A DNA stretch of 64,000 nucleotides from Typha latifolia. Taxonomy: Eukaryota > Streptophyta > Magnoliopsida > Poales > Typhaceae. Shown in pieces: positions 33,001-43,825 of this stretch. Numbering within the stretch: the first letter of the stretch is position 1; each line of letters opens with the position of its first letter. A program made the position numbers and the translations under genes. The DNA is taken from the NCBI GenBank assembly GCA_019914945.1, contig CM034101.1, positions 14,395,188 through 14,459,187 of the forward strand. Direction: 5' to 3'. Under the pieces are notes generated by a model. That model searched no databases, was not told where the DNA came from, and worked only from the letters and a program-made list of their open reading frames with translations.

Positions 33001-36000
33001 TTATGTGACTAGTATATCTTAGTACCTGAAAGTATGATAGTGGTTGGATTTCTCCCAAAGTGCTGGTTGGGTCTCTCATTTGCATGGATGAATACTTCTG
33101 CGGATTAGCTGTGTACATTTTTAATATGTATGTCTTAGTGTCAAGGTCCTTATTTAATAATGCATGAAAAATTGCCTGTGTTGTATGCAGCATATACATT
33201 AATGGGCAGCAGATTACTTAAAAGGACTGGTCCACATGTTTCTAAATTTCTCCCCGCCTTTATTTCTCGAATATGTATGAAGTAGGATAAATGATTTTGA
33301 CGCTTATTAGTTATTTTTTATACATACCAGGTTGGTAGTCATCTTCACTGGCGTGCTGCATTCTGGGGAGAGTCTATTTTGATGCTCCCATTTGCCATTC
33401 TGGGCTTTATAATAAAGCCTCTGCAATTAAAAGGTGACTGATTTTATCACCTTTAGATGTTTATATGTCTGATCTGAAATCAACATATTTTGCATCTTTT
33501 TATGTGCTTTTGACAATATTATAATATAGGATTTACTACATCTGGGTTGAAGAAATCAAAAGGCAGTGGAGAGATGACCGATCAAGAATTTCAAGTTGAA
33601 ATAAGTATGTTCATGTTCACATATCTCTTAGTTGAATCACTAAATTTATTTATTTCATCCATACAGGTGTGAAATTTTTTGTTTCCCCTTATGTTTGTTA
33701 TTTTATATTTTATAAATATATTTCTCCTCTGTGTCGGACTAGTAAAGTATATTATATTTATTATTTATTTTCTAATACTTCAGTAACCTGGATAGTTTCA
33801 ATAATTATAGTAGATATCTGAAATGACATAGATTGAAAGAATTTCTTGGCCCTTGTGGAACCATCAAAACTTTTTGTGTGAGAGAAAGAAAACCCGAAAT
33901 AGCAAATTCTTTTCACTTTTTAAATATTTGTTGTGCTTCTTGATAACTCAAATGCATTATGACATGTCAAAGGAGTTTCTCTTTTTCCTAGCATATAAGT
34001 TTTAGGTACTTTACCATGGCCTTTTTGCTATAATTTCTTTTTGTAGTTTCAGATGATCCGGCTACAAAACGGGATATTCCTGCTGATAACGAGGACTTAA
34101 CTGATAAACCAAAGCAGAAATTTTCCTTGTATGATGTCTTGTTCTTCAATATTCTTTTTGCCTATTTTACAGTTATTTATATTCCAAAAACTTCATTTTT
34201 AAATGCGTTGTGCTGGCGTTAAGTTGTTCAAGTGAGATTCAAGGACCTTTTTTATTGTTATGATGTGCACGGTATCATTGCTGCTAATTGTTCTACAAGT
34301 TCCATGTTTTAAGGAGTATGTTCTAGAGTTTGTCTTTTCAATTTAGTGAATTATGTCCCTAGATATCTCTAGATACTACTTTGATTCGATGAGTCTGCTG
34401 AATCTTGAAATTATCATGTAATGATCAGCATATAGGGAATCGATGGATTGTTGTGCAACTTGTGCTATATGAATGCTTTGATGTGGCATGGGGCTGCCAC
34501 CACCTCCTCCCATGTGATACCATCTCTAAGAGGCAGAGGAAGCCATCTGATTGGGATCTAGTTACTTTAATATAATTGGATACAATCAGTGACCTGGTAA
34601 TCATATTAGATGATCTACCAATTCGGATCACCTCCTAGAGGTGGTGGAAGCGATACCATGACATAGACATGGGCATCCATGCAGAGGTCAAGCTTTGCCT
34701 AAAAGCAACTTTCTCTGAGCATACCCTCACATCTCAGGAAATTAAATTGTTGGATGATTTTAGGCTCCTATCTTACTTTGCATCCCATGTGAGACCATTT
34801 GAATGTATCCCAGTCTATATTATAATGTTGCATTTTAGTTTTGAGCAATGTATTTTCTTCAGATATTCAATAATCTCAATTCAGATGCATGTTTATTGTT
34901 TAGTAACCCATTTTCTGTTTGAGTAGTCCTTTTTGCAGATTATGCTACTCTACTTATTTTCTTTTCTTTGTGCTTTTGGATTTTAATTTGATACAGATTA
35001 TGAGTGACTTATTGTGCATCTATCTGATGTTATGCTTAAATTAATTTATGGCAGATCAAGTGGTAGTAAGAAGATTATGATTCAAATGGGGCGGTTTTGG
35101 AAAGATGTGAAAGTACTTCTGCTCGAGAAGGTTTATGTCATTAATGTTTTAGGTCAGACTTTTGCAGCTAAAACTATAATTAATACCTTTCTATTTTTCC
35201 ATTGGATCTCTTGATATGTTCTGAATTTCACATCAAACATAAGATTTTGTACTTGCTGATAGAAGTGAAATTGGTGTTTCCTTTGAGTTTCCCTAATGCT
35301 CAATTAAAGCGTAGGACTCCATTGTCTCTTTTTGCAGGTTATATTGCATACAACTTTGTCATTGGTGCTTATTCATATTGGGGACCAAAGGCGGGTTATG
35401 ACATTTATCATATGGTAACTTTCTATTTCTAGTTTCCCATTCAGTACACATTGGCAAATTCATTTACGATTATTGTGATGGGAAATTTTCTCATAGCTTG
35501 AACTTTGCATATGGAAAAAAAAAATTGAAAGTAGAATTTTCACCAATATTTCCTATCATGTTGCATCTGTCCATTATATGAAGTTGTCTTAGTTTTCTAC
35601 ATCTTTATTGTCTTTTCAAATTGTTTGGCTTTATCCACTTACATGATTTTAGTCTTATAAATGGTTCTTTAATTTCACATTGTAGTCCTAATCAATTAGC
35701 TTAATCAGATATTTGTATCTTACATCCTAGTCTCCAGTTAGCTGACAACATGAATTAGTGTGCTCAGTAACAAATTGGATTAGGTGAGTATATTAAAGAA
35801 TAACTCTGGTTATTAAATGATTGAATAACTGCTGTTAATTTACTCTTGTCTGTCTATTGATAACCTATTATGTTATGATGGCTTTGGAACTTTACCAAAT
35901 TTATTATAGCTGTAAGTCAACTCGCTGCTCAATAATGAGTGATGAAAGAGCTTTAATGTAAGCTTGTCATTTCTCTTATAGCATTTCTTTTACAATTCTC

Positions 36001-39000
36001 TGAGTTATAGTCAAGATAAGACAAGTAGTTATGGATAGGTAGTTAGCCTGATCATAATGGAACATATGCGTGCACTGGTTTTCTTTCTTTGGTATGGTAA
36101 CATTTATTTTAAATTTGTTTTGTAATTTCAATTCATTTCTTTCATTTAGTTGCATAGTTAGGTCCCTTGTAATGCTTTACAATTTCTTTTATTAGTAATT
36201 TTACTTGTACTACTGATATCAATTTTCCAATATATTTTCCTGTCAGAGCAATGCAGATCTTATGTTTGGAGGAATAACGATAGTCTGTGGGATTTTTGGA
36301 ACCTTAGCTGGTGGTTTTATTCTTGATAAAATGGATTCCACAATCTCAAATGCTTTCAAGGTACATGTGATTTCAATAGAAAGTATCATTTGTGGTAGTG
36401 TTGCATCGTTTTACGTACACTAATGTAGTGCTTGCATTTTGTGTATACTTAATTCAATAATGATGTAGAGGAAATTTCAGTAGTCAAAATATGTGGATCT
36501 CTTTCTTTAATCATATTGTCTAATGTGTAGTCAATCAACAGTTATTTTATTTTGCACTATCTTTCCTATGAAAAGCAATTTCTAAAATTGTGATTTAGTT
36601 GGAAAGGGTGTATGAGAGCTTCACCAAGAAGAAGAATAGAAACAAGTGGAAGAACATAAAAATCTAGACTTACAAGCCTACCTTAACTTTCGAAAACCTA
36701 GTAAGATAGGCAGGCCTATAAAGTCATTAATATTAGCATCTCATTCTAAAATTGGAACTACTTACATCATGTTGAAACTTGATAGAGCATAATTTCTTTC
36801 CATTTCCCAATCATGCTTATAGTGCTGTCAGTTCCCTTAACTTTACCTATAATGATATAAATCCGTATGTTACGGACCAGATCTGGAACGATCCATCCGT
36901 TGGATGATTATGAAAATTTAGGTGGAGATGAGTTATGATTTTAATGGCTCTGGTTTCACCTAAATTGGAGGTCGGGATGAAAAGATAAAAATAAAATAGT
37001 GGAGATAGATTAGAGAGGGCAGAATGGTAATTTCCAACGTTGTGGCGATCGTCGGAGGGTGGTGGACGGCCGTGTAGTAGGGTGGCTATTGGAGGTAGGA
37101 GGTGGCTAGGGTTTGAAAGCTTGAAAGGGATCTACGATTATGATCTACTTCTATGAAGATAAAGGCAATCCAACGGTTAATGTAAAAAGATAAGAACGGG
37201 AATAATAACTGGCTAAACTCATAATTCTCTCAATAATGATTCCATTCATAAAATTATCAATACATGTCCACTCTTATTTATAGAAGTAAAATTCCATAGC
37301 GGATTGGATCCATATGCGGATTATCCGATTTATTTGAAATTTAAACAACAAGATAAAGCTAGCTAACTAACTAAATTAGCCTTTCTTTATCTTTCACGGA
37401 TTAATCCTTCGTTTCGAAGTAGATAGATTCCGAATCTGGAGAAGTTGTGAATACGAAAGTTGTAGATCTGGAGGTTGGCGATCTTACCCCGCTGGTTTGA
37501 TATTATTCGGACATCTGTAGAATATTCTGCGAATATTTTTCCAAAATTGCGCAGAGCTAGATTTATCTAATTAAATAAAATCCTAACCTTCTAACTAAAC
37601 TAAATAAGCAAATAAGATAACTAGACTCAATCCATTGAGTCTAATCTCCCCTTGATGTGATCCGATCTGACCTGGTTCGCATCACCGTACCCGATGGCTT
37701 TTTGTTCCACATTGTGTCTATCTTTATGCCTACCATATACTCCTGTTTCTACTATTAAACTAGTCTTCTCATGAACAAAACCTGCATTCATGAAGTTAGT
37801 CTAATCAGGTGGATTATGATCCATCCAAAGTGAACTGCCTTTCCTCCCATGCCAATATCCATGAATCAACCATGGATTTTACTGGCTTTCCTTTCTTTCT
37901 CAATCTCTTCATCAACCCTGCACTTTTGACAAGTCGTGAGGCTAAAGGTGAATACTTGTTGAAGTATATGAAAATTGAAAGTTTGAAGTTAGGATGGCTT
38001 GTTAAAAATAAGTCTTCTTTTGGCACTTGAAAGTTATTTGTAAAACTAGCTGAATTTGGTGAATATTGTAGATACAAGATATAGTATAGTTGAAAAAATG
38101 TAATGTAATATGTATTAACTAATAGATTCGTATTGCATACATGTGAAAGATAAAAAGTCATCGTAATATTTAAAGATCAGGAATGAGAACATGAATAGGA
38201 ATGCTAATACTGAAATGCCTGGTAGATCGTTAACTATTATGCCATGAGAGTCAAGATGTCATTTGTGTTGTTGATCTAATCTTTATCTGCATTTACTATT
38301 ACTTTCAGAGTTTCAGGTATATTGGAGCCCATTTTTAATTGCACCTAATGTCACCAGTCTTTAGTCACATAGTAAAATTGCTTCATCAAGGAAAGAAGAA
38401 AAGAGCATGAATACTTCATATAAAAGGACTGCATGCCTTACATTCTAGCGAGCTCTAGAAATGCTTTGGTTTGGAATTTTTCTCATTGATATTAGGATGT
38501 TCTACTTTGGACCTAATTGGATATTTGTCTAGAAGAAGTTTCGGCATTTTCGTTGGGTTCCAGAGCTCCTTGAGAAACAGTCATCAATATATGTTCCTTC
38601 TGCTTCATGAGGTTCTATGATGTCGAAATTACGGTGACACCATTCTGCCCAAATATAACTCATTGTCATGTGGATGTCAAAGTTCAGCATTTTTGCATGC
38701 ATTCTACGTGGCATTTTCTCTATCATCCTAGTTCTTAACACCTAGGACCTTAAAAATATACAAACTTGTCCTATGGCAATAAAATCCATTAGAACATTGA
38801 ATTAAATTCAACTGCCCTTTTAGTCTGATCAGTTTAATTTTCTACACTATGGGTATCAACCACAGACTGTACTTTTTAATCACTATGATTTGGGGCTCCA
38901 CATTCTAATGTCTAAAGTACTTGTACTAGCTTCTTACAAATATAATCATGGTGAGGTGGTTATGTTCATTCAGAGTTGTCAACTTGCAGCTTCTTTCTGG

Positions 39001-40385
39001 AGCAACATTTCTCGGGGCGATATTTTGTTTCAGTGCATTTTGTTTCAAGAGCCTTTATGGATTCATACCATTCTTCTCAGTTGGGGAGCTTCTAGTCTTT
39101 GCTACACAGGTATAAGCTTCTTACACAGCTTAATGTTCTGGTTTACTAAGTGCTGAGCACTCTCTCTCTGTGTGGATATATGCTGTCATAGTCTACAAGT
39201 TTCCCCATAAGTGCCTCTGATGCTGGTCTCAAACATATATTACCTGGTGGTCACTAAATTGATACATGCTCCTAACAGTTCTCTTCTTCTCAAATAATTA
39301 TATTTGAAATTTAAGATGAGAGTATGCATGGGCATGTATAGGCCGCTTATATTTTCTTTATTGGATGAACAAACTGAGATATGCAAATGAGGCATATCTA
39401 CTTTTAAAGGCATCTTTGTATAAGATACCTACAACTCTTTTTGTTCTCAGACCTTCATATTCTTTTGCAGGGTCCAGTGAATTACATATGCCTCCATTGT
39501 GTAAAACCTAGTTTGAGACCGCTATCCATGGCAATGTCCACTGTTTCTATCCACATATTTGGTGATGTGCCTTCTTCACCGCTGGTTGGGTTTTTACAGG
39601 TTTGTGACAGTTCTTTTGATTTCTATATTCTTGAATCTATATTCAGCAAGTTCAGTGCTTGCATGAGTTCCTGCCTAGGCACGGTCTGGGAGGGAAGATG
39701 GACACATTGATTTATTGCATATAAATTGTATTCTCTGCTTACGAACTGTTTTCTCTTTTCAACTTTGGATTCAGGACTATGTCAACAACTGGAGAGAAAC
39801 TGCTCTGATATTGACATCTATTCTTTTCATTGCATCTGGTATATGGTTTGCAGGTATGTATCCATTCTAGCACTTGTTTATTAGGTTCTATTTTCTTTTA
39901 AGCCTGCATGTTCTTTGAGTATATAAAACGATATATTAAATATTCCATTGTTTACATACTTCTCTTGCATGTATGAGAAAACTGAACGGTGAGCTCCAAT
40001 CTTTTCTCCTTTGTATGAGAATTTAGAAGCGAGCTGTCTTGTGGATGTTCATTTTTTTGTTGGATCTTATTTATTGGTTATTGCATGAAAAGGGTGATCC
40101 AATCTGTTGTCTTTGTTTCCTCTATTGTTGGCAGCCAAATCTAGGCCCCATAATTGCTGCCTGGTTTTTGTGACATTTTACATCCCATTTTACTTGATTA
40201 TTCTTTACCATTTATATCATCAGCCTCATCTTTTTTATCAAATTGAAGAGTTATGTTTTCCTCTGGCAGGCATATTTCTTCACAGCGTTGACCGTTTCAA
40301 TGAAGAAAGTGAGCATGGCGTTCCCGTCATTGAGAGATCAAACCTTAGACCTCTGCTTGACGAGCATGCTGAGATATCTGAATAA
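30068..40385 (+). CDS. SPNS: Spinster-like MFS transporter (probable sphingolipid/lysolipid transporter)
   Basis: Sixteen exons: 30068-30270, 30757-30888, 31611-31712, 31807-31911, 32013-32088, 32873-32947, 33331-33433, 33530-33604, 34047-34128, 35055-35152, 35338-35414, 36247-36360, 38990-39109, 39471-39599, 39775-39853 and 40270-40385. They total 1686 nt and 561 aa; all borders are GT..AG and the frame closes. An N-terminal cytosolic region with ten consecutive prolines is followed by 12 predicted membrane segments. Landmarks are INMLNYLDRGAIAS (TM1), DGILSSAFMVGLLVSSPVFA, LVGVGEASFISLAAPFIDD, GWLS-like KTAWLSVFYMCIPTG, VGSHLHWRAAFWGES and the late block GDVPSSPLVGFLQ. The spinster family exports sphingosine-1-phosphate or lysolipids in animals; plant substrates are not settled. 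A charged loop (exons 8-9) joins the two halves. Intron 12 (2.6 kb) carries a solo LTR. Confidence 0.93.
30142..30171 (+). repeat. CCT trinucleotide repeat coding for a proline run in SPNS exon 1
   Basis: Repeated CTC/CCT units encode ten prolines in a row near residue 26-35, a microsatellite inside coding sequence and therefore likely to vary in length. Confidence 0.85.
36868..37684 (-). mobile_element. Solo LTR of an LTR retrotransposon (817 bp) in SPNS intron 12
   Basis: The element starts TGTTACGG and ends GCATCA (TG..CA) and is flanked on both sides by the 5-bp direct repeat CCGTA (36863-36867 and 37685-37689), the expected target-site duplication. There is no internal coding region, so it is a solo LTR left by LTR-LTR recombination. 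On the minus strand a TATA-like CTATAAATAAG (about 37273-37283) sits inside it, suggesting minus orientation. It is more GC-rich than the surrounding intron. Superfamily not assignable. Confidence 0.85.
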
Positions 40386-41437
40386 TGGGTGGCTTCCAGG
40401 AAGTAATTCAGAACCATCCTAGTCGGGGGCGTTGAGTTGCATCATTCTCTCAACTTATTTGATATAGGTGAACAAAGAAATTGATAACCTAACAGATCCT
40501 GGGTGGCTTTGGCATATGGTTTTAAAAGAACCGGAAGGAAATTCGTGTCTTAGGAATTGAGCAAACTCATTCGCATGTACATTAGAATTTCTTGCTGGTT
40601 GTTAATCTCTATCGTTTGTATATAGTAACTACTACGTGGGGTTACATTTCTACTCTGTTTACTTTGTAAATTTATTTTGTTTGAGAAAGTCTGACACAGA
40701 AAGGTTTTCATAAATTCGCAGCTTGTTTTCTGTCTTGAATCTTTTCAATGGAATGACAAAAATGTTACCCAATTTTGAGTAGACTCAGAATGTAATTCTA
40801 CTTGAAGACTGGTTAGTACTCTCAAAAATCTTATAACTAAACTACGTAGCATCTTGACCTTTTTTTGCCTGTATACTCCTTTGTGAGCATATCTTTCTAA
40901 ATTTTATATTTGTGCCTATAAATTAAAAAGAATGTATACAAATAAGCTTTGCCTGTATTTCTATACTTTTAAAGTTAATTGAATGAAAGAGAAAAAAAGA
41001 ACTTATATACGAAAAGTTGAAAATAGCGATCAAAGTTTGCCAGAGGTTCCTACTTGCTGAAATGCTGAGAGCTGCAGAAAATCCATAGCAATTCAGAAGT
41101 AGGGACGAAATCTTTTCTGACTTTGCTCACCCAATTAGAAAAGAGTCCACGTAGAGGTATTTTTTTTTTCTTAAACTCCCTATTGATTTGGGTGGTAGAC
41201 AATTAATCTATGGTAAATTAAACTAACGGTGTCCAACTTCTCCGTGTTCCTCTCTTCCTAGAGAATGGCTAGAAACCCACGTTGCAAATTCCAACTCCCC
41301 TTATCCATTCGTAAAGAGGGTAACACCTGATCGAAAGATGGATAGGGTCAACCCAATTATTACGGAATATCATTCGGCCACCCTTCTACTTAATACAAAT
41401 CCCAAACGTAACTAGAGGAGTAGAACGTTGCTAGCTT

Positions 41438-41445
<8 letters not shown>
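40386..41445. other. 3' UTR of SPNS and promoter region of the hexose transporter
   Basis: No gene is found. About 41160-41440 becomes less AT-rich as it approaches the transporter leader. Confidence 0.45.

Positions 41446-41496
<51 letters not shown>
41446..41496 (+). repeat. GA microsatellite in the transporter 5' leader
   Basis: (GA)n of about 51 bp, 125 bp upstream of the ATG at 41621. Confidence 0.93.
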
Positions 41497-41500
<4 letters not shown>

Positions 41501-41620
41501 GAAGAGGAGAATCACCTTGCTATCCTTTGCGTTCATTTGCTGCTTTAGAGCTACTGAGAGTTCGACAAGAAATATTTAGAATAGATTTTGAGTACTTGCT
41601 TGTTTAATTTCGCCTCGAGA

Positions 41621-43312
41621 ATGGCAGGAGGTGGGATGGTGTCACAGGGGGAGGTGAAGGACTACGGCGGGAAGGTGACGGCCTTCGTCGTCATCACTTG
41701 CATGGTTGCTGCTACTGGTGGCCTCATCTTTGGATACGACATTGGCATATCAGGTGAAAAATATGAGAAAAATAAAATTGACTTCTATTATGCCGCTTTT
41801 TGTAATGAATAATTATCTAACATTATGATGAGATGAGAGTTAGATTTTGTAGTGATCATGAGTTCAAATCTTATCTTCTTGGGCATTATAGGTGGTGTGA
41901 CCTCTATGGATGTGTTCTTGGAGAAGTTCTTCCCCTCTGTGTACCGCGACGAGGAGGCCGTGGCCGGCGGCCAGAAGAACCAGTGGTGCCAGTTCGATAG
42001 CCCGCTCCTGACCGCCTTCACCTCCTCCCTCTACATCGCTGGCCTCCTCTCCACCTACGTCGCCTCCGCTACCACCCGCCGATTCGGCCGCCGCGTCTCC
42101 ATGCTCGTCGGCGGGGCAAACTTCCTCGCCGGCTCCGCCATCAACGGCGCCGCCGTCAACGTCGCTATGCTCATCGTCGGTCGCATCCTCCTCGGCATCG
42201 GCGTCGGCTTCGCCAACCAGGCCGTCCCCCTCTACCTCTCCGAGATGGCACCCGCCCACCTCCGCGGCGCCCTCAACATCGGATTCCAGCTCGCCACCAC
42301 CCTCGGCATCCTCGTCGCCAACCTCGTCAACTACGGCACGAACCGGATAACCGCCGGCTACGGCTGGCGCGTCTCCCTCGCCCTCGCCGCCGTCCCTGGC
42401 GGCCTCCTTACCATCGGTGCCCTCCTCCTCCCCGACACCCCCAACTCCCTCGTCCAACGCGGCCACCGCGACGAGGCAAAAGCGATGCTGCGCAGGATCA
42501 GAGGCATTGACGACATCGACGCCGAACTCGCCGACATGGTCGAGGCCAGCGAGGCATCAGCGAGGGTGCAGCACCCGTGGCGCAACATCTTCCGGCGGCG
42601 CTACCGACCGCAGCTCATCATGGCCGTCGTCATCCCGGCCGCGCAACAGCTCACCGGGATCAACGTCATCATGTTCTACGCCCCCGTCCTCTTCAAGACC
42701 CTCGGGTTCGGCGCAAACGCCTCCCTCATGTCCGCCGTCATCACCGGGGTGGTCAACGTCGCTGCCACGCTGGTTTCCATCGCCAGCGTTGACCGGCTCG
42801 GCCGCAAGGCGCTGTTCCTGGAGGGCGGGGCACAGATGCTGGTGAGCCAGGTGGCCATCGGGGTCATACTCGGGTTCGGATTCGGGTCGGGTGGGGACAA
42901 GGCGCTATCCAAAGGATTCGCGAATCTCGTGCTCGTGCTCATATGCGTCTACGTGGCGGCGTTCGCGTGGTCGTGGGGACCGCTCGGCTGGCTCGTGCCG
43001 AGCGAGATCTTCCCGCTGGAGATCCGGTCGGCGGGGCAGTCGATCGTGGTGTCGGTCAACTTCTTCTGGACGTTCCTCGTGGCTCAGTTCTTCTTGATGG
43101 CCCTCTGCCACCTCAAGCACGGCTTGTTCTTCCTCTTCGCCTTCTTCGTCCTCGCCATGACGCTTTTCATCATACTCCTCTTTCCGGAGACGAAGAACGT
43201 GCCGATCGAGGAGATGAATCTGGTGTGGAGGAGGCACTGGTTCTGGAAGAAGTTTGTTCCCCAGGATGAGCACTTGCCCACCGCCGCCGCCAATGTGAAA
43301 TCCACAGCATAG
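41621..43312 (+). CDS. STP: Hexose/H+ symporter, sugar transport protein (STP/MST) family
   Basis: Two exons, 41621-41753 and 41892-43312 (phase 1 intron), give 517 aa, the usual STP length. The sequence has 12 membrane segments with the MFS sugar-porter signatures: [19 protein letters not shown] at TM1, RRFGRRVSM in loop 2-3, [38 protein letters not shown] (TM7), [13 protein letters not shown] in loop 8-9, [17 protein letters not shown] (TM10) and the C-terminal [12 protein letters not shown]. STPs import glucose and other hexoses with protons across the plasma membrane, often into sink cells. Cysteines in the extracellular loop (NQWCQFDS) match the lid-domain region of plant STPs. Exon 2 is strikingly GC-rich at third positions, typical of monocot genes; the long antisense frames it creates are shadows. 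The specific STP number cannot be decided. Confidence 0.95.
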
Positions 43313-43825
43313 GAATTGAATTGAATAGAATGGAGAATAGTGATAGGTAGGACTCCATCATCTTCTTGCATGGCTACCATAATATCCATGCATGTTCATT
43401 TCGTCTTAGGGAAACAGTAAAAAGAACTATATATTGCTCAAATGTTCCTTTTTCTGGTTTACCATTTGTATGTGTGTGTGTGGATATTCTTTGAGATCAT
43501 TGATCTAAACTGTAACTAAATTTAAATTTCATCCAACTAGCTTTTGTTTAGGAGTGGCTCTTCTTTATTCATTCAACTGGTCTTCTGGTTGTTTAATTGA
43601 GTGCTAATGTGCTCAACTCCTTATCTTGCTGAAGTCGGTGCCGTCTACTCCTGTCAACAGCGGACTCGGCAACGTTATCATCAGGTTCGATGCCGTCGGA
43701 TCATATTAATCAACGTCCCACATTCGTCCAAAAGGTCTAATCCCTTCGAAACACTTCCGGTATTAAACCTTCGAGTCTTCGACTTAAAACCCTAGAGAAC
43801 ACGCGAGAAGAAGAAGAGAGCAGCA
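43313..43825. other. Intergenic; 3' UTR of STP and promoter/5' UTR of EAPP
   Basis: No gene. A short TG run lies near 43470-43482. Confidence 0.45.

Noticed and set aside
41864..42466. 200-aa antisense ORF across the STP exon
   Set aside because: Low-complexity Gly/Glu/Val product produced by the GC-rich third positions of the real transporter gene.
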